This document shows positions 52,577 to 61,559 of a stretch of DNA of 64,000 nucleotides, piece after piece. Source of the stretch: an uncultured Pirellula sp. Its GTDB lineage: Bacteria; Planctomycetota; Planctomycetia; Pirellulales; Pirellulaceae. The stretch's first letter is position 1, and each line of letters begins with the position of its first letter. The translations under genes were made by a program, and so were the position numbers. Location of the stretch: NCBI GenBank assembly GCA_903892355.1, contig CAITIE010000090.1, forward strand, positions 45,604 through 109,603. Direction: 5' to 3'. The notes beneath the pieces were generated by a model. That model saw nothing but the letters and a program-made list of their open reading frames with translations, did no database searches and was not told the DNA's origin.

Positions 52577-54310
52577 TTAGGTCGCAGCCGCGGCAGCTTG
52601 TTTGGCGAATCGCACCAATCGGACTCCTTGGTCTCCGAGATCACCGGAGGCGAGTACCGATAGCTCTGGGACGGCCGAGCCGATCTCTTTGCGGAGTGCC
52701 ATGGCGTTGAACAAACCTGTTCGGCCAGCGAGTTCCATCAGGATTCGACCATCGGCTCTTGCTTCGCCGGGAGCACGGATCGCAGCATTGGCGGATTGGG
52801 CCAAACCTGCGTGGTTGACGTAGGTGCCATCTCTTTCCGCAAAGGAACCGGCCGCGAGTACGATGTCCGCTCGCTCGCTGAGGGGTGATGGGAAAATGTC
52901 TTGAACGATGAGTAGCGATGGAGTGCCGACCGCTTTGTCGATCGCCTCGGTAACCCATCCGGATGCATAGCCGCCGACGATGTACCACGCATGGGCATTC
53001 GGACGTTGCGCGATGGATTCGATACGGACAACGCTCCCCTCAAAGTGCTTGAGGACCGCTTCGACTCCGAGGCGATTTGGGCACTTCTCAGCGCGAATTG
53101 TAAACTTGACCTTGCCGTCGGCAGGGGATTCACCCTTCGGCCCCTTGGGGTACTTGTCATCGGCACCCAGGGATGGGATCGGTCCCAGGACCAACCGAGC
53201 TTTTTCGTGGATACCTTTGATGAACTTAGCGAGCAGGTACGCTTCTTCCACCGTCATGAACGGAGAGAAAACAGCGATGAAACCCGACGGATCCGCTTTG
53301 ATAGCGTCTTGGATTTTCTGACGAGCCTTGGTGAGGGCGGTCGGCCAAAGATCGGCGAAGTTCAGATCCGGCGCGAAATTCGCGGACGTCGTTTTGCGTT
53401 GCGATTCGATACCGCTCGCAAGTGCCGCCGACAATTTCGGAAAGGACAATCGCCGTTCATCGTGAATGTACTTGAACCCAAACCGACCTTCATCGCACAT
53501 GAAGTGCCCTTGGGCCTCTGGGTTTGGTCGCGGACGAAGTCGATAAACTTTGTTCTCGTTTTGATCGATGGAGATGCTGCAACCCGTCGAGCAACCCGTG
53601 CAAACGCTTTCGGCTTGTTTCAGCCACCATACGCGTTTCTTGTACAGGAAGTCCTTGCTGCAGAGGGCCCCGACAGGGCAGAGATCGACGACGTTGCCTG
53701 CGAGTTTGTTGTTGCAAGGCTCCTCGGGAAAGACATCGATTTCTTCGTGGCTTCCACGAGCGACCACCTGCAGTTCTGCGGTACCGCTGATTTCGCGCGT
53801 AAATCGGACGCAGCGAGTGCACATCACGCATCGGTCGGTGAACAGAGCGATCTGATCCCCGATATGGTATTTGTCCATCCTCTGCAGTTTTGGCTCATCG
53901 AGTCTGCTGTGCGCTTTACCGTATTTGTACGTGTAATCTTGCAAGTAGCATTCGCCGGCTTGGTCGCAGATCGAGCAATCGAGTGGATGGTTTAGGAGGA
54001 GCAGTTCGAGGGTCATCTGCTGGGCGGCTTTGACCTTGGGCGAGTCGGTCCGAATGACCGTCCCTTCCTTGATCGGTGTTTGGCAGCCCGGCACCAGTTT
54101 CGGTCCCATCGCCACGGTACCATCCGGTTTTGTCTCACCCACTTCCACCAAGCACATACGGCACGATGCTACTACCGACAGCGATTCGTGCCAGCAATAG
54201 TGGGGAATTTCTACGCCGGCTTTTCGCGCCGCCAAGATGCAGTTGTCCTTGGGACCTGCATCGACTTCGATATCGTTGACCTTTACCTTGACCACGGGAG
54301 CAATTTCCAA
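52577..54310 (-). CDS. nuoG: NADH-quinone oxidoreductase subunit G, short form with N7 cluster
   Basis: 577 residues; many bacterial NuoG are 780-910. The start is TTG 54310, which keeps the N-terminal ferredoxin fold. Clusters: 2Fe-2S N1b (ASCRMCLVEVG), N5 (HPLDCSICDQAGEC, His plus three Cys), N4 (CVMCTRCVRF with CPVGAL) and N7 (CTGCSTGC with FMCDEGR). The C-terminal molybdopterin-like domain is truncated and its last third is missing compared with E. coli. N7 is off the main electron path and is found in some bacteria only. Confidence 0.95.
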   Translation of the reverse strand: MEIAPVVKVKVNDIEVDAGPKDNCILAARKAGVEIPHYCWHESLSVVASCRMCLVEVGETKPDGTVAMGPKLVPGCQTPIKEGTVIRTDSPKVKAAQQMTLELLLLNHPLDCSICDQAGECYLQDYTYKYGKAHSRLDEPKLQRMDKYHIGDQIALFTDRCVMCTRCVRFTREISGTAELQVVARGSHEEIDVFPEEPCNNKLAGNVVDLCPVGALCSKDFLYKKRVWWLKQAESVCTGCSTGCSISIDQNENKVYRLRPRPNPEAQGHFMCDEGRFGFKYIHDERRLSFPKLSAALASGIESQRKTTSANFAPDLNFADLWPTALTKARQKIQDAIKADPSGFIAVFSPFMTVEEAYLLAKFIKGIHEKARLVLGPIPSLGADDKYPKGPKGESPADGKVKFTIRAEKCPNRLGVEAVLKHFEGSVVRIESIAQRPNAHAWYIVGGYASGWVTEAIDKAVGTPSLLIVQDIFPSPLSERADIVLAAGSFAERDGTYVNHAGLAQSANAAIRAPGEARADGRILMELAGRTGLFNAMALRKEIGSAVPELSVLASGDLGDQGVRLVRFAKQAAAAAT

Positions 54311-54338
54311 AATGGGTTAGGGATGATGGATCGTTGGA

Positions 54339-55673
54339 TCAGTGCGCGCCAGCGAGCACAGGGCTCTCGCTTCGTCGACCGCTCTTGATGTATTCTTCGA
54401 ATTCACCGCGGAACTTATTGATTGCGGTTTTGATCGGCCATGCGGCACCGTCAGCCAGGCCACAAATGGTCGTACCTGGAATGGTGCCGATGGATGAAGA
54501 GATTTCTAGAAGCGTATCGATGTCGCTGAGTTTGCCGCGTCCTTCGCGGATACGTTCCAGAATCTTGGTCGACCATGCGGTGCCTTCGCGACACGGAGTG
54601 CATTGACCGCACGACTCGTGAGCGAAAAAACGGCACGCATTGTAGAGGACATCCACCATGCTGGTATGGTCATCGATGACCACGACGGCAGCGGTTCCGA
54701 GTCCCAAGCAGCCGACGCGGCCAGGGCCGTTGAAATCGAGTGGAGTGTCCAGTTCGGCGCTCGACATGAAGCCCATGCTGATCCCTCCGGGTATGACCGC
54801 TTTGGCCGATCGACCTTTCCACACACCACCGGCATGCTTGTCGATCAACTCACGGGCTGTAATACCCATTGGCAGTTCTACCAATCCTGGTTTGTTGACG
54901 TGCCCACTGATGCAGTAGAGTTTTGGACCGTACGATCCAGCATCGCGAGGGTTGTTCGCATCTTTGGGGATCCCCATGGTTTGGAACCATTCCGGACCGC
55001 GCTTCATGATGTGCGGGATGCAAGCCATCGTTTCGACGTTGTTGACGACAGTCGGCCGGCGGAATGCACCTTCGATTGCTGGGAACGGAGGTTTGATCCG
55101 TGGCCACGCTCGTTTTCCTTCCAAGCTTTCGATCAGACCGGTCTCTTCGCCGCAGATGTAAGCGCAAGCGCCTCGGTGAAGATAGATATCCAAATCGTAG
55201 CCGGAACCGAGGATGTTCTTGCCCAACAAGTTGTTGGCATACATCTCGTCGATCGCTTGTTTAAGAACCCGGTAGCAGCGACCGTATTCATATCGCAGAT
55301 AGAAGTAAGCAGTTGTGGAGCGAGTGGCAAAACTACTGATGACGATCCCTTCGAGGACTTGGTGAGGATCTTCTTCGATGAGGACACGGTTGTTGAACGT
55401 GCCGGGTTCGCTTTCGTCGCCGTTGATGCACAAGTAGATCGGTCCGTTGACATCTTTAGGGAGAAATGTCCACTTCAGGCCCGTTGGGAACCCAGCACCA
55501 CCGCGTCCTCGGAGTCCAGATGCCTTCACGACATCGATCACTTCGGTGTTGGCCATCTTCAAGGCCTTCGCCAGGGCCTCATAGCCACCATCAGCTCGGT
55601 ACGAAGCGAGCGTTTGGCTATCGGGGCGTCCAACGCGTCCCAAAAGAACAGGTTTGAATTCCGAATCGCTCAC
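54339..55673 (-). CDS. nuoF: NADH-quinone oxidoreductase subunit F
   Basis: 444 residues from GTG 55673, whose G is shared with the nuoE stop. GLRGRGGAGFPTGLKWTFLP binds FMN, INGDESEPGTFNNR binds NADH, and HESCGQCTPCREGTAWSTKIL ligates cluster N3. It is the NADH-oxidising entry point of complex I. Confidence 0.98.
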   Translation of the reverse strand: MSDSEFKPVLLGRVGRPDSQTLASYRADGGYEALAKALKMANTEVIDVVKASGLRGRGGAGFPTGLKWTFLPKDVNGPIYLCINGDESEPGTFNNRVLIEEDPHQVLEGIVISSFATRSTTAYFYLRYEYGRCYRVLKQAIDEMYANNLLGKNILGSGYDLDIYLHRGACAYICGEETGLIESLEGKRAWPRIKPPFPAIEGAFRRPTVVNNVETMACIPHIMKRGPEWFQTMGIPKDANNPRDAGSYGPKLYCISGHVNKPGLVELPMGITARELIDKHAGGVWKGRSAKAVIPGGISMGFMSSAELDTPLDFNGPGRVGCLGLGTAAVVVIDDHTSMVDVLYNACRFFAHESCGQCTPCREGTAWSTKILERIREGRGKLSDIDTLLEISSSIGTIPGTTICGLADGAAWPIKTAINKFRGEFEEYIKSGRRSESPVLAGAH

Positions 55674-56164
55674 TATTTACCTCCTGATGATTTGGGATGG
55701 TCCGCGATCTTCTCGACATCGTCTGCGGTGACCCGGAGTTGGAGTTCATCGTCGACCAGGATACAAGGTGCACCGTCGCATGCGCCGAGGCACTCGGCGA
55801 GTTCCAGCGTGACCTTGCCATCGGGTGTTGTTTCGCCCGGGGAAATTCCCCAACGCTTGCACAGTTCGGCCAGCAATTCTTCACCACCACGGAGCATGCA
55901 TGGCAACGATCGGCAGACCCAAATCCGTTTTTGGCCCAGCGGGTTTTCTTCGGATCGAAAGAATCCGTAGAACGATAGGGTGTCATTGATCTGGGCAGGA
56001 GAGAGTTCCAGGATGTCTGCGATCTCATGAATCGATTTGCGGCTCACACAGCCTTTTTCCTGTTGAACCACATGGAGTGCAGGCAGCGTTACCGCTTGTT
56101 TGCTTGGATACCGAGGCAAATGCTCGGCAATGGTCTTTTTTGCGTTCTCGCTTAATTCGCTCAT
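55673..56164 (-). CDS. nuoE: NADH-quinone oxidoreductase subunit E
   Basis: 163 residues. Thioredoxin-like 2Fe-2S subunit with ligands in CRSLPC and CLGACDGAPC (cluster N1a), preceded by IADILELSPAQINDTLSFYGFF. ATG overlaps the nuoD stop by 4 bp (ATGA). Confidence 0.97.
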   Translation of the reverse strand: MSELSENAKKTIAEHLPRYPSKQAVTLPALHVVQQEKGCVSRKSIHEIADILELSPAQINDTLSFYGFFRSEENPLGQKRIWVCRSLPCMLRGGEELLAELCKRWGISPGETTPDGKVTLELAECLGACDGAPCILVDDELQLRVTADDVEKIADHPKSSGGK

Positions 56165-57381
56165 CGATCCAACTCCGCCGCAATAATGTTGATACTTCCG
56201 AGGACTGCAACGACGTCACTAAGCATGCATCCTTGGATCATGCGATTGAACAATGAAAAGTGGAGCAAAGAAGGTGGACGTGTTCGAGCTCGGTAGGCGC
56301 GAAAGTTTCCATCGGATACGAGGTAATAGCCGAGCTCTCCGTTCGGTGATTCGGTGGCAGCGTAGAACGATTCGTTCGGAGAATGCATTTGCCGATTCGG
56401 CATGATGTTCTCGAAGTGGTGAATCAATCCTTCGATACTGCGATAAACTTCATTCTTGTCCGGAATCCCTTCCTTGCCAGTGCCTGCGGTGAAGACAGGA
56501 CCCGACGGCAAATTCTCGATCGCTTGCTCGATGATTTTCAAGCTTTCCAGCATTTCCATCATTCGAACTTGGAAGCGACCGTAGCAATCGCCGGTATCGG
56601 TGCAACAAACATCGAAGTCTAAATCGTCGTAGGCGAGGTAGGGTTCGTCGCGTCGCAAGTCTCGGGTGACACCGCTGGCACGTGCTACCGGTCCTGTCGC
56701 ACTTCCGGCGATAGCATCAGCCTTGGTCAAGACTCCGACACCGCGAGTCCGTTCGACGAAGATTCGATTCTTCATCACCAATCCTGCGAAGTCTTTATAG
56801 GCTTTGGGAAATGTGCGGCAGAAATCGCGAACCATCGAAATCCAGTCGTCGGTCACGTCGTAGAGAAGTCCACCTACCCGCGTGTAGCCGGTGTGGAACC
56901 GTTGTCCGCTGGCTCGTTCGCAAATGTCGTAAATCTTCTCTCGCTCGTTGAAGGCGTACATGAAGGCTGTCGCGCCACCCAAATCGAGCACGCAGGTGCC
57001 AGTGCATAGCAAGTGATCATGGATCCGCATCAGTTCGGCAAAGATCGTGCGGATGTATTTGCAACGAGGTGTCAGTTCGATCCCCAGCATCGACTCGACC
57101 GCATGGTGCCATGCGATTTCGTTGGCCATCGGAGAAATGTAGTTCATCCGATCGACGATGGTGACGTATTGGTTGTAGTCCAAGACCTCAGCCAGTTTCT
57201 CGAACCCGCTGTGCAAGAACCCAATATCGGGCTCAGCGCTGATCACCATCTCCCCGTCGAGTTGGAGCACGAGTCGAAGGGTGGTGTGTGTCGCTGGATG
57301 CTGCGGGCCGAAGTTCAACGTCCATAGCCCTTCGCGCTGATTTGGCTCCAAGCCTGGATGATCGGTCAACTCCAATGGCAT
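56161..57381 (-). CDS. nuoD: NADH-quinone oxidoreductase subunit D
   Basis: 406 residues, not fused to NuoC. NFGPQHPATHTTLRLVLQLDGE contains the quinone-site His block, followed by PDIGFLHSGFEKLAE. The protein ends in CMLSDVVAVLGSINIIAAELDR, the usual 49-kDa-subunit terminus. It forms the quinone pocket with NuoB. Confidence 0.98.
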   Translation of the reverse strand: MPLELTDHPGLEPNQREGLWTLNFGPQHPATHTTLRLVLQLDGEMVISAEPDIGFLHSGFEKLAEVLDYNQYVTIVDRMNYISPMANEIAWHHAVESMLGIELTPRCKYIRTIFAELMRIHDHLLCTGTCVLDLGGATAFMYAFNEREKIYDICERASGQRFHTGYTRVGGLLYDVTDDWISMVRDFCRTFPKAYKDFAGLVMKNRIFVERTRGVGVLTKADAIAGSATGPVARASGVTRDLRRDEPYLAYDDLDFDVCCTDTGDCYGRFQVRMMEMLESLKIIEQAIENLPSGPVFTAGTGKEGIPDKNEVYRSIEGLIHHFENIMPNRQMHSPNESFYAATESPNGELGYYLVSDGNFRAYRARTRPPSLLHFSLFNRMIQGCMLSDVVAVLGSINIIAAELDR

Positions 57382-57418
57382 AATGAATGGTCCTTGATAG
57401 GTTCCTGGTTCTTTCGGG

Positions 57419-57970
57419 CTAGCTCTCGGCGCGAGTGATCACCGGGAAATTGTGGCGCTCGCCGCGACCCTTGACCGGGTAGTCCTTCCGCAACGGGAAC
57501 GATTCGAACTCTTGAGGCAGGAGCAACCGTTTGAAATTCGGGTGGCCGTCAAATACGATCCCAAACATGTCGTAAACTTCACGTTCCAACCAATCCGCAC
57601 CGAACCAAATCGGCATTGCAGATGGGAGATTCAACTCGGGCTCGTTCAGATGCGTCTTAACAATCAGTCGCTCGCCAGACTCGGTATTGAGCAACAAATA
57701 GACCACTTCGAAGCGGTCGGTGGCGCCGGGGTATTCCAATAAATCGACAGCAGTTATGTCGATCAATTGATCCATACCTGCGTCACGGGCGACTGCGAGA
57801 GCCGCAGTTAAGTCCGATGCTTTCACGCATAATCGCTGTTGGCCGCGGAACTCGCTCCAGGTCAACGGACTGTTCGCCAAACGCGATTCGATGAACGATC
57901 GAGTTGTGGTCTGTCCCACAGGGGATTCCGTCGGCGATTTACCGGCGGGATTAGAAGTTGGATCGGCCAT
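57419..57970 (-). CDS. nuoC: NADH-quinone oxidoreductase subunit C
   Basis: 183 residues. A short Ser/Pro-rich N-terminal tail is followed by the 30-kDa subunit domain: WFGADWLEREVYDMFGIVFDGHPNFKRLLLPQEFE and PLRKDYPVKGRGE are diagnostic. Separate from nuoD, as in most bacteria outside enterics. Confidence 0.97.
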   Translation of the reverse strand: MADPTSNPAGKSPTESPVGQTTTRSFIESRLANSPLTWSEFRGQQRLCVKASDLTAALAVARDAGMDQLIDITAVDLLEYPGATDRFEVVYLLLNTESGERLIVKTHLNEPELNLPSAMPIWFGADWLEREVYDMFGIVFDGHPNFKRLLLPQEFESFPLRKDYPVKGRGERHNFPVITRAES

Positions 57971-57976
57971 AGATGC

Positions 57977-58579
57977 TTAGTGGATAGGGTCGTACTTTTG
58001 GTCTTCTAATTTCAACCCATTGCGCTCACGGATACGCAACAGTTCGTCTTCATCGAATCGAGATGGACCATCCGATAGGATTCGCAGTTTGAACTCGCGG
58101 GCGTCGTAGGTTCCCGTTTTCTTGATCTTGTCCTGGAGATCGAGAATCGATCGGATCAATTGTTCTGGACGCGGAGGACAACCTGGAACATAGACGTCGA
58201 CCGGGATGAAGCGATCGATCCCTTGGACCACTGCATAAGTGTCGAAGACACCGCCCGAGCACGCGCACGCACCCATCGAGATGCACCATTTCGGCTCAGG
58301 CATTTGCAACCAAATACGTTGCAGTACCGGAATCATCTTCATGACGACACGGCCAGCGACAATCATCAGGTCGCACTGACGAGGAGAGAATCGCATCACC
58401 TCGCTGCCAAACCGCGATAAATCGTGCTTGCTCGCTGCGGTGCTCATCAGCTCAATCCCGCAGCATGCGGTTGCAAATGGCATCGGCCACAAACTGTTGG
58501 CACGCGCCCACGAGGCCGCGGCATCCAACTGGGTCAAAAAGATATTGTCACCCAATTGCTTGTTTACTTGCGTCGCCAA
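57977..58579 (-). CDS. nuoB: NADH-quinone oxidoreductase subunit B
   Basis: About 200 residues. TTG 58579 (overlapping nuoA by 16 bp) is the best start; TTG 58555 is a shorter option, and the frame upstream of it is inside nuo[25 protein letters not shown] and [12 protein letters not shown] supply the four cysteines of cluster N2, the final electron donor to quinone. Confidence 0.96.
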   Translation of the reverse strand: MATQVNKQLGDNIFLTQLDAAASWARANSLWPMPFATACCGIELMSTAASKHDLSRFGSEVMRFSPRQCDLMIVAGRVVMKMIPVLQRIWLQMPEPKWCISMGACACSGGVFDTYAVVQGIDRFIPVDVYVPGCPPRPEQLIRSILDLQDKIKKTGTYDAREFKLRILSDGPSRFDEDELLRIRERNGLKLEDQKYDPIH

Positions 58580-58944
58580 TCGAAGACTCCTTTGCGGTAA
58601 GCCACCAGGTAGGCCAAGCCTAGGGTGACGAGCAGGACCATCAATACAGTAAGGACGATCGGGTGAAAGGAGACCGGAATGCCGTACTCCGCTTTCAAAG
58701 CCACCGCCCATGGATAGACAAACAAAAGTTCGATGTCGAACACCAAAAATAGAATGGCAATCAAATAGAATTTGATGTCAAACGGCTTTCGAGCATCCCC
58801 GATCGGATCCATCCCGGATTCGTATGGCATGTCCTTGACCCGCGTAGGACGTTTGGGTGCCACCAAGTGCGGGAGAAACAACGACACCGCAGCAAATCCA
58901 ATCACCGCGATTAAGTAAATCAAAATAGGTAGTTGCGAGGCCAC
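58564..58944 (-). CDS. nuoA: NADH-quinone oxidoreductase subunit A
   Basis: 126 residues from GTG 58944, three helices. [42 protein letters not shown] is the conserved core, seen as two blocks: YESGMDP and [12 protein letters not shown]. First gene of the nuo operon; its promoter is predicted 70 bp upstream. Confidence 0.97.
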   Translation of the reverse strand: MASQLPILIYLIAVIGFAAVSLFLPHLVAPKRPTRVKDMPYESGMDPIGDARKPFDIKFYLIAILFLVFDIELLFVYPWAVALKAEYGIPVSFHPIVLTVLMVLLVTLGLAYLVAYRKGVFDWRRK

Positions 58945-58986
58945 AATCGAATCCTGCGTCAGTGCAATTGCTGAGTCAGAGCGACT

Positions 58987-59004
58987 TTGTGAAATCTTTC
59001 ACAA
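58987..59004. promoter_or_regulatory. CRP/FNR-like palindromic operator in the nuo leader
   Basis: TTGTGAAATCTTTCACAA is a perfect 18-bp palindrome of the TGTGA-N6-TCACA form recognised by CRP/FNR-family regulators. It lies just downstream of the predicted transcription start (~59010), about 43 bp before the nuoA GTG, a position suited to repression or an anti-activation switch. Confidence 0.6.
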
Positions 59005-59016
59005 TCTCATCGGAGT

Positions 59017-59044
59017 ATTGTAGGAGTTTGCGACGATTTGTCAT
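59017..59044 (-). promoter_or_regulatory. Predicted nuo operon promoter
   Basis: On the minus strand ATGACA, 16-bp spacer, TACAAT, five of six matches in both hexamers. Predicted start ~59010, leader ~66 nt. Confidence 0.6.
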
Positions 59045-59247
59045 CGTCAGTTGTTCGATTTTGTTCTGCCTCGGTCAAAAACCCCCTGCCGCTAGCATTT
59101 CGCCCCCCTTTTTGCGCGTTTTTCGTTACAAAAGAGAAATTTAACATCTTTGGGTGTGAGAAATCAGCTTTGCAGCTTCAAACGGCGCCCCATAATTCGA
59201 TGGAACTCGCCCGAGCATGGGGACCGCTTGGTGGATTTCCTAGATCC

Positions 59248-59273
59248 GGCCAGTCGATCTGGCCAGTCGATCC
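59248..59273. repeat. 13-bp tandem duplication
   Basis: GGCCAGTCGATCT followed by GGCCAGTCGATCC and a partial third copy, 70 bp upstream of the exporter gene. Confidence 0.85.
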
Positions 59274-59342
59274 GGCCCGTTGTTTTTTGCTCCCTATTCA
59301 GATCCAAGTCGTATTTCCACGAAACCGTTAGCTGCCTCAACA

Positions 59343-61532
59343 ATGCCCAGCCAAGCATCCGATTCCGATTCTCGCAACCTGGATCCTTATCGGGATTTAA
59401 TGAGGAGCGTTCTTGGGGAACTTCTTGTCCGGTTGGAGTTGCCACACGAAAGTTCGCGGACGATCCAAGCGATCAACGACGCATCGCTGGATCGGGGGGA
59501 AGGGTCCACGGATGCCTCTCTGCTGACGATGATGCGTGCGGGGTCGGCCGTCGGACTCAGGTTGGCACCTGTCGATTTGACCACTTCAGATGTCTGGGAG
59601 TTGCTGCTCGATGGATTTGCGGTCGCCATGCTGGAGAGTTCCAGCCAGAAAGATGCGACGGCATGGATCTTTTCTGGGGTGTCGATCAGTAGGGTCGACG
59701 CGACCCATTTGACGGGCAAGGAGCAGCGTGTCGAATCCTTGTCGCGTCGCGAGATTGCTGCACAGATTCGCAAGGCTCGCTCGCCGATCTTCTTCATCGC
59801 TGAACCATCCTTGTCCTGCGAGGTGATTTCTGCGAGTCATGAGCCCGATCAAGTTCGAATAGCGAAGGTGACGGATGATCATGATCCGGATCACCATGCG
59901 AAGCATTTGTCGCCACAGCAGCGACTGCTGCGGCTGCTATCGCTCGACTCCCGCGACATTTGGACATTGGGTGTATTCTCGATCGTCGTAAGTTTTCTCG
60001 ACTTGGCAACGCCGCTCGCTGTCGAGCAAATGGTGACCACGATCGGTTTTGCGAGCGTGATTCAGCCGCTTATTTGGATCGCGATCCTACTATTCGGAAT
60101 TCTAACGCTCTCATCCGTATTGAAGGCGCTTCAACTGTTCGTGGTCGAAATTCTTCAGCGGAGAATGTCGGTTCGCGTTATTGGAGACCTTGCCGAACGA
60201 TTGCCGCGATTGGAGCGGACGGCGATGGATGGGGTCCATGGCCCTGAAATGGCGAACCGCTTCTTCGATGTGATGACGATGCAGAAGGCTACGGCCTCTC
60301 TCCTTATCGATCTGCTCGCCCTCTCCATCCAAACCATCACGGGGTTGTTGCTCCTAGCCGTCTACAGCCCCTTCTTGTTGGCATTTGATATTGTGCTCAT
60401 CATTTCGATGACGGCGATTCTATTGTTTCTTGGCAGAGGTGCTGTACGTACCGCGATCGAGGAGTCGTTGATCAAGTATCGTATCGCGCACTGGTTGCAG
60501 GACATCATCGGCAATCCGAATGCTTTTCAAGTTCACGGTGGGAATGGATTGGCGGTCGATCGTACGAACAGGTTGGTCGTTGAATACCTGGCGGCTCGCC
60601 GCAAGCACTTTATCGTCCTCATCCGGCAGTCGCTCTTCGCATTGATGCTCTACGCGGTATCGATATCCGCTCTCCTTTCCTTGGGAGGTTGGTTGGTGCT
60701 GAGCAATTCGCTCACGATCGGGCAATTGGTCGCCAGCGTTTCCGTGGTCGCTGTGATTGTTGGAGCGTTTTCAAAGATTGGTAAGTCGCTCGAGTCGTTC
60801 TACGATTTGATGGCAGCCACGGACAAAGTCGGACACTTGATCGATTTACCAACAGTACCTCCATCGCGTGCTCTGGATGCAGGTATCGGCCCGGTCGAAG
60901 TTCGCTTGCGCGATCTCAAGGTGGGGACGGGCGAGCATGAATTTGCCGTACCCGATCTCACGATCGAGCCTGGTCAACGAGTTGCAATTACGGGCGAAGG
61001 TCGATGCGGAAAATCGATGTTGATCCAGACGCTATCTGGCCTCCGGTTTCCGGTGTCTGGACTGGCGGAGATCGGTGGTATCGACTCCCGCGATGTGAAC
61101 CGGTTTGCCGAGGGCTCGATGGTCGCGGTTGCCGCCGATATTGAGATTTTTCACGGAACGATTTTGGAAGGGATCACGCTCAATCGTCTTTCGATCCAGC
61201 AAAGTGACGTGCGCGAAGGAATGGCAAACACCCAGTTATGGGATGAGGTTTTGGCTCTTCCGCGAGGCTTGGACACGATGTTGCAAACCGGCGGCTATCC
61301 GCTGAGCCATTCGCAAGCCAACCGGATGATGATCGCTCGTGCGATCGCATCGAGACCTCGGTTGCTATTGATCGACGAAACCCTAGACCGGCTACCTCCA
61401 AAGATGCGTTCAGAACTTTGGAAAAACCTGTCAAAGTCAACCCAGCCGTGGACCATCGTGATCGTCACCCACGATCCTGAAATCCTTGCTGCATGTTCCC
61501 ATGTGATCCCAATGCAACCCAACCATTCGTAA
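59343..61532 (+). CDS. Type I secretion-like ABC ATPase/permease
   Basis: 729 residues from ATG 59343. An N-terminal domain of ~200 residues has the place of a peptidase-C39-like domain but no catalytic Cys (MPSQASDSDSRNLDPYRDLM start). Membrane helices span ~215-500. The NBD (518-729) has Walker A GEGRCGKS (551-558), Walker B LLLIDE (~674-679) and H-loop VTHD. The ABC signature reads LSHSQANR instead of LSGGQ, so ATP contacts across the dimer may differ. With the HlyD and TolC genes downstream it should form a tripartite exporter. The substrate is unknown; no RTX-type protein is in the window. Confidence 0.88.
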   Translation: MPSQASDSDSRNLDPYRDLMRSVLGELLVRLELPHESSRTIQAINDASLDRGEGSTDASLLTMMRAGSAVGLRLAPVDLTTSDVWELLLDGFAVAMLESSSQKDATAWIFSGVSISRVDATHLTGKEQRVESLSRREIAAQIRKARSPIFFIAEPSLSCEVISASHEPDQVRIAKVTDDHDPDHHAKHLSPQQRLLRLLSLDSRDIWTLGVFSIVVSFLDLATPLAVEQMVTTIGFASVIQPLIWIAILLFGILTLSSVLKALQLFVVEILQRRMSVRVIGDLAERLPRLERTAMDGVHGPEMANRFFDVMTMQKATASLLIDLLALSIQTITGLLLLAVYSPFLLAFDIVLIISMTAILLFLGRGAVRTAIEESLIKYRIAHWLQDIIGNPNAFQVHGGNGLAVDRTNRLVVEYLAARRKHFIVLIRQSLFALMLYAVSISALLSLGGWLVLSNSLTIGQLVASVSVVAVIVGAFSKIGKSLESFYDLMAATDKVGHLIDLPTVPPSRALDAGIGPVEVRLRDLKVGTGEHEFAVPDLTIEPGQRVAITGEGRCGKSMLIQTLSGLRFPVSGLAEIGGIDSRDVNRFAEGSMVAVAADIEIFHGTILEGITLNRLSIQQSDVREGMANTQLWDEVLALPRGLDTMLQTGGYPLSHSQANRMMIARAIASRPRLLLIDETLDRLPPKMRSELWKNLSKSTQPWTIVIVTHDPEILAACSHVIPMQPNHS

Positions 61533-61559
61533 CTTGGCAGACTGAACAAGAATCCGTTA

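Larger units (their letters stand above)
58945..59342. other. Divergent spacer between nuoA and the exporter cassette
   Basis: No gene. It holds a promoter and palindromic operator on the nuo side, and a 13-bp duplication on the exporter side. An AT-rich stretch around 59125-59145 could house the exporter promoter but has no clear hexamers. Confidence 0.75.

Noticed and set aside
52991..53995. Antisense 334-codon ORF opposite nuoG
   Set aside because: Shadow of nuoG codon usage; no ribosome site and no family.
54603..55970. Antisense 455-codon ORF opposite nuoF/nuoE
   Set aside because: It is the mirror frame of two well-supported genes in GC-rich sequence and carries no recognisable domain.
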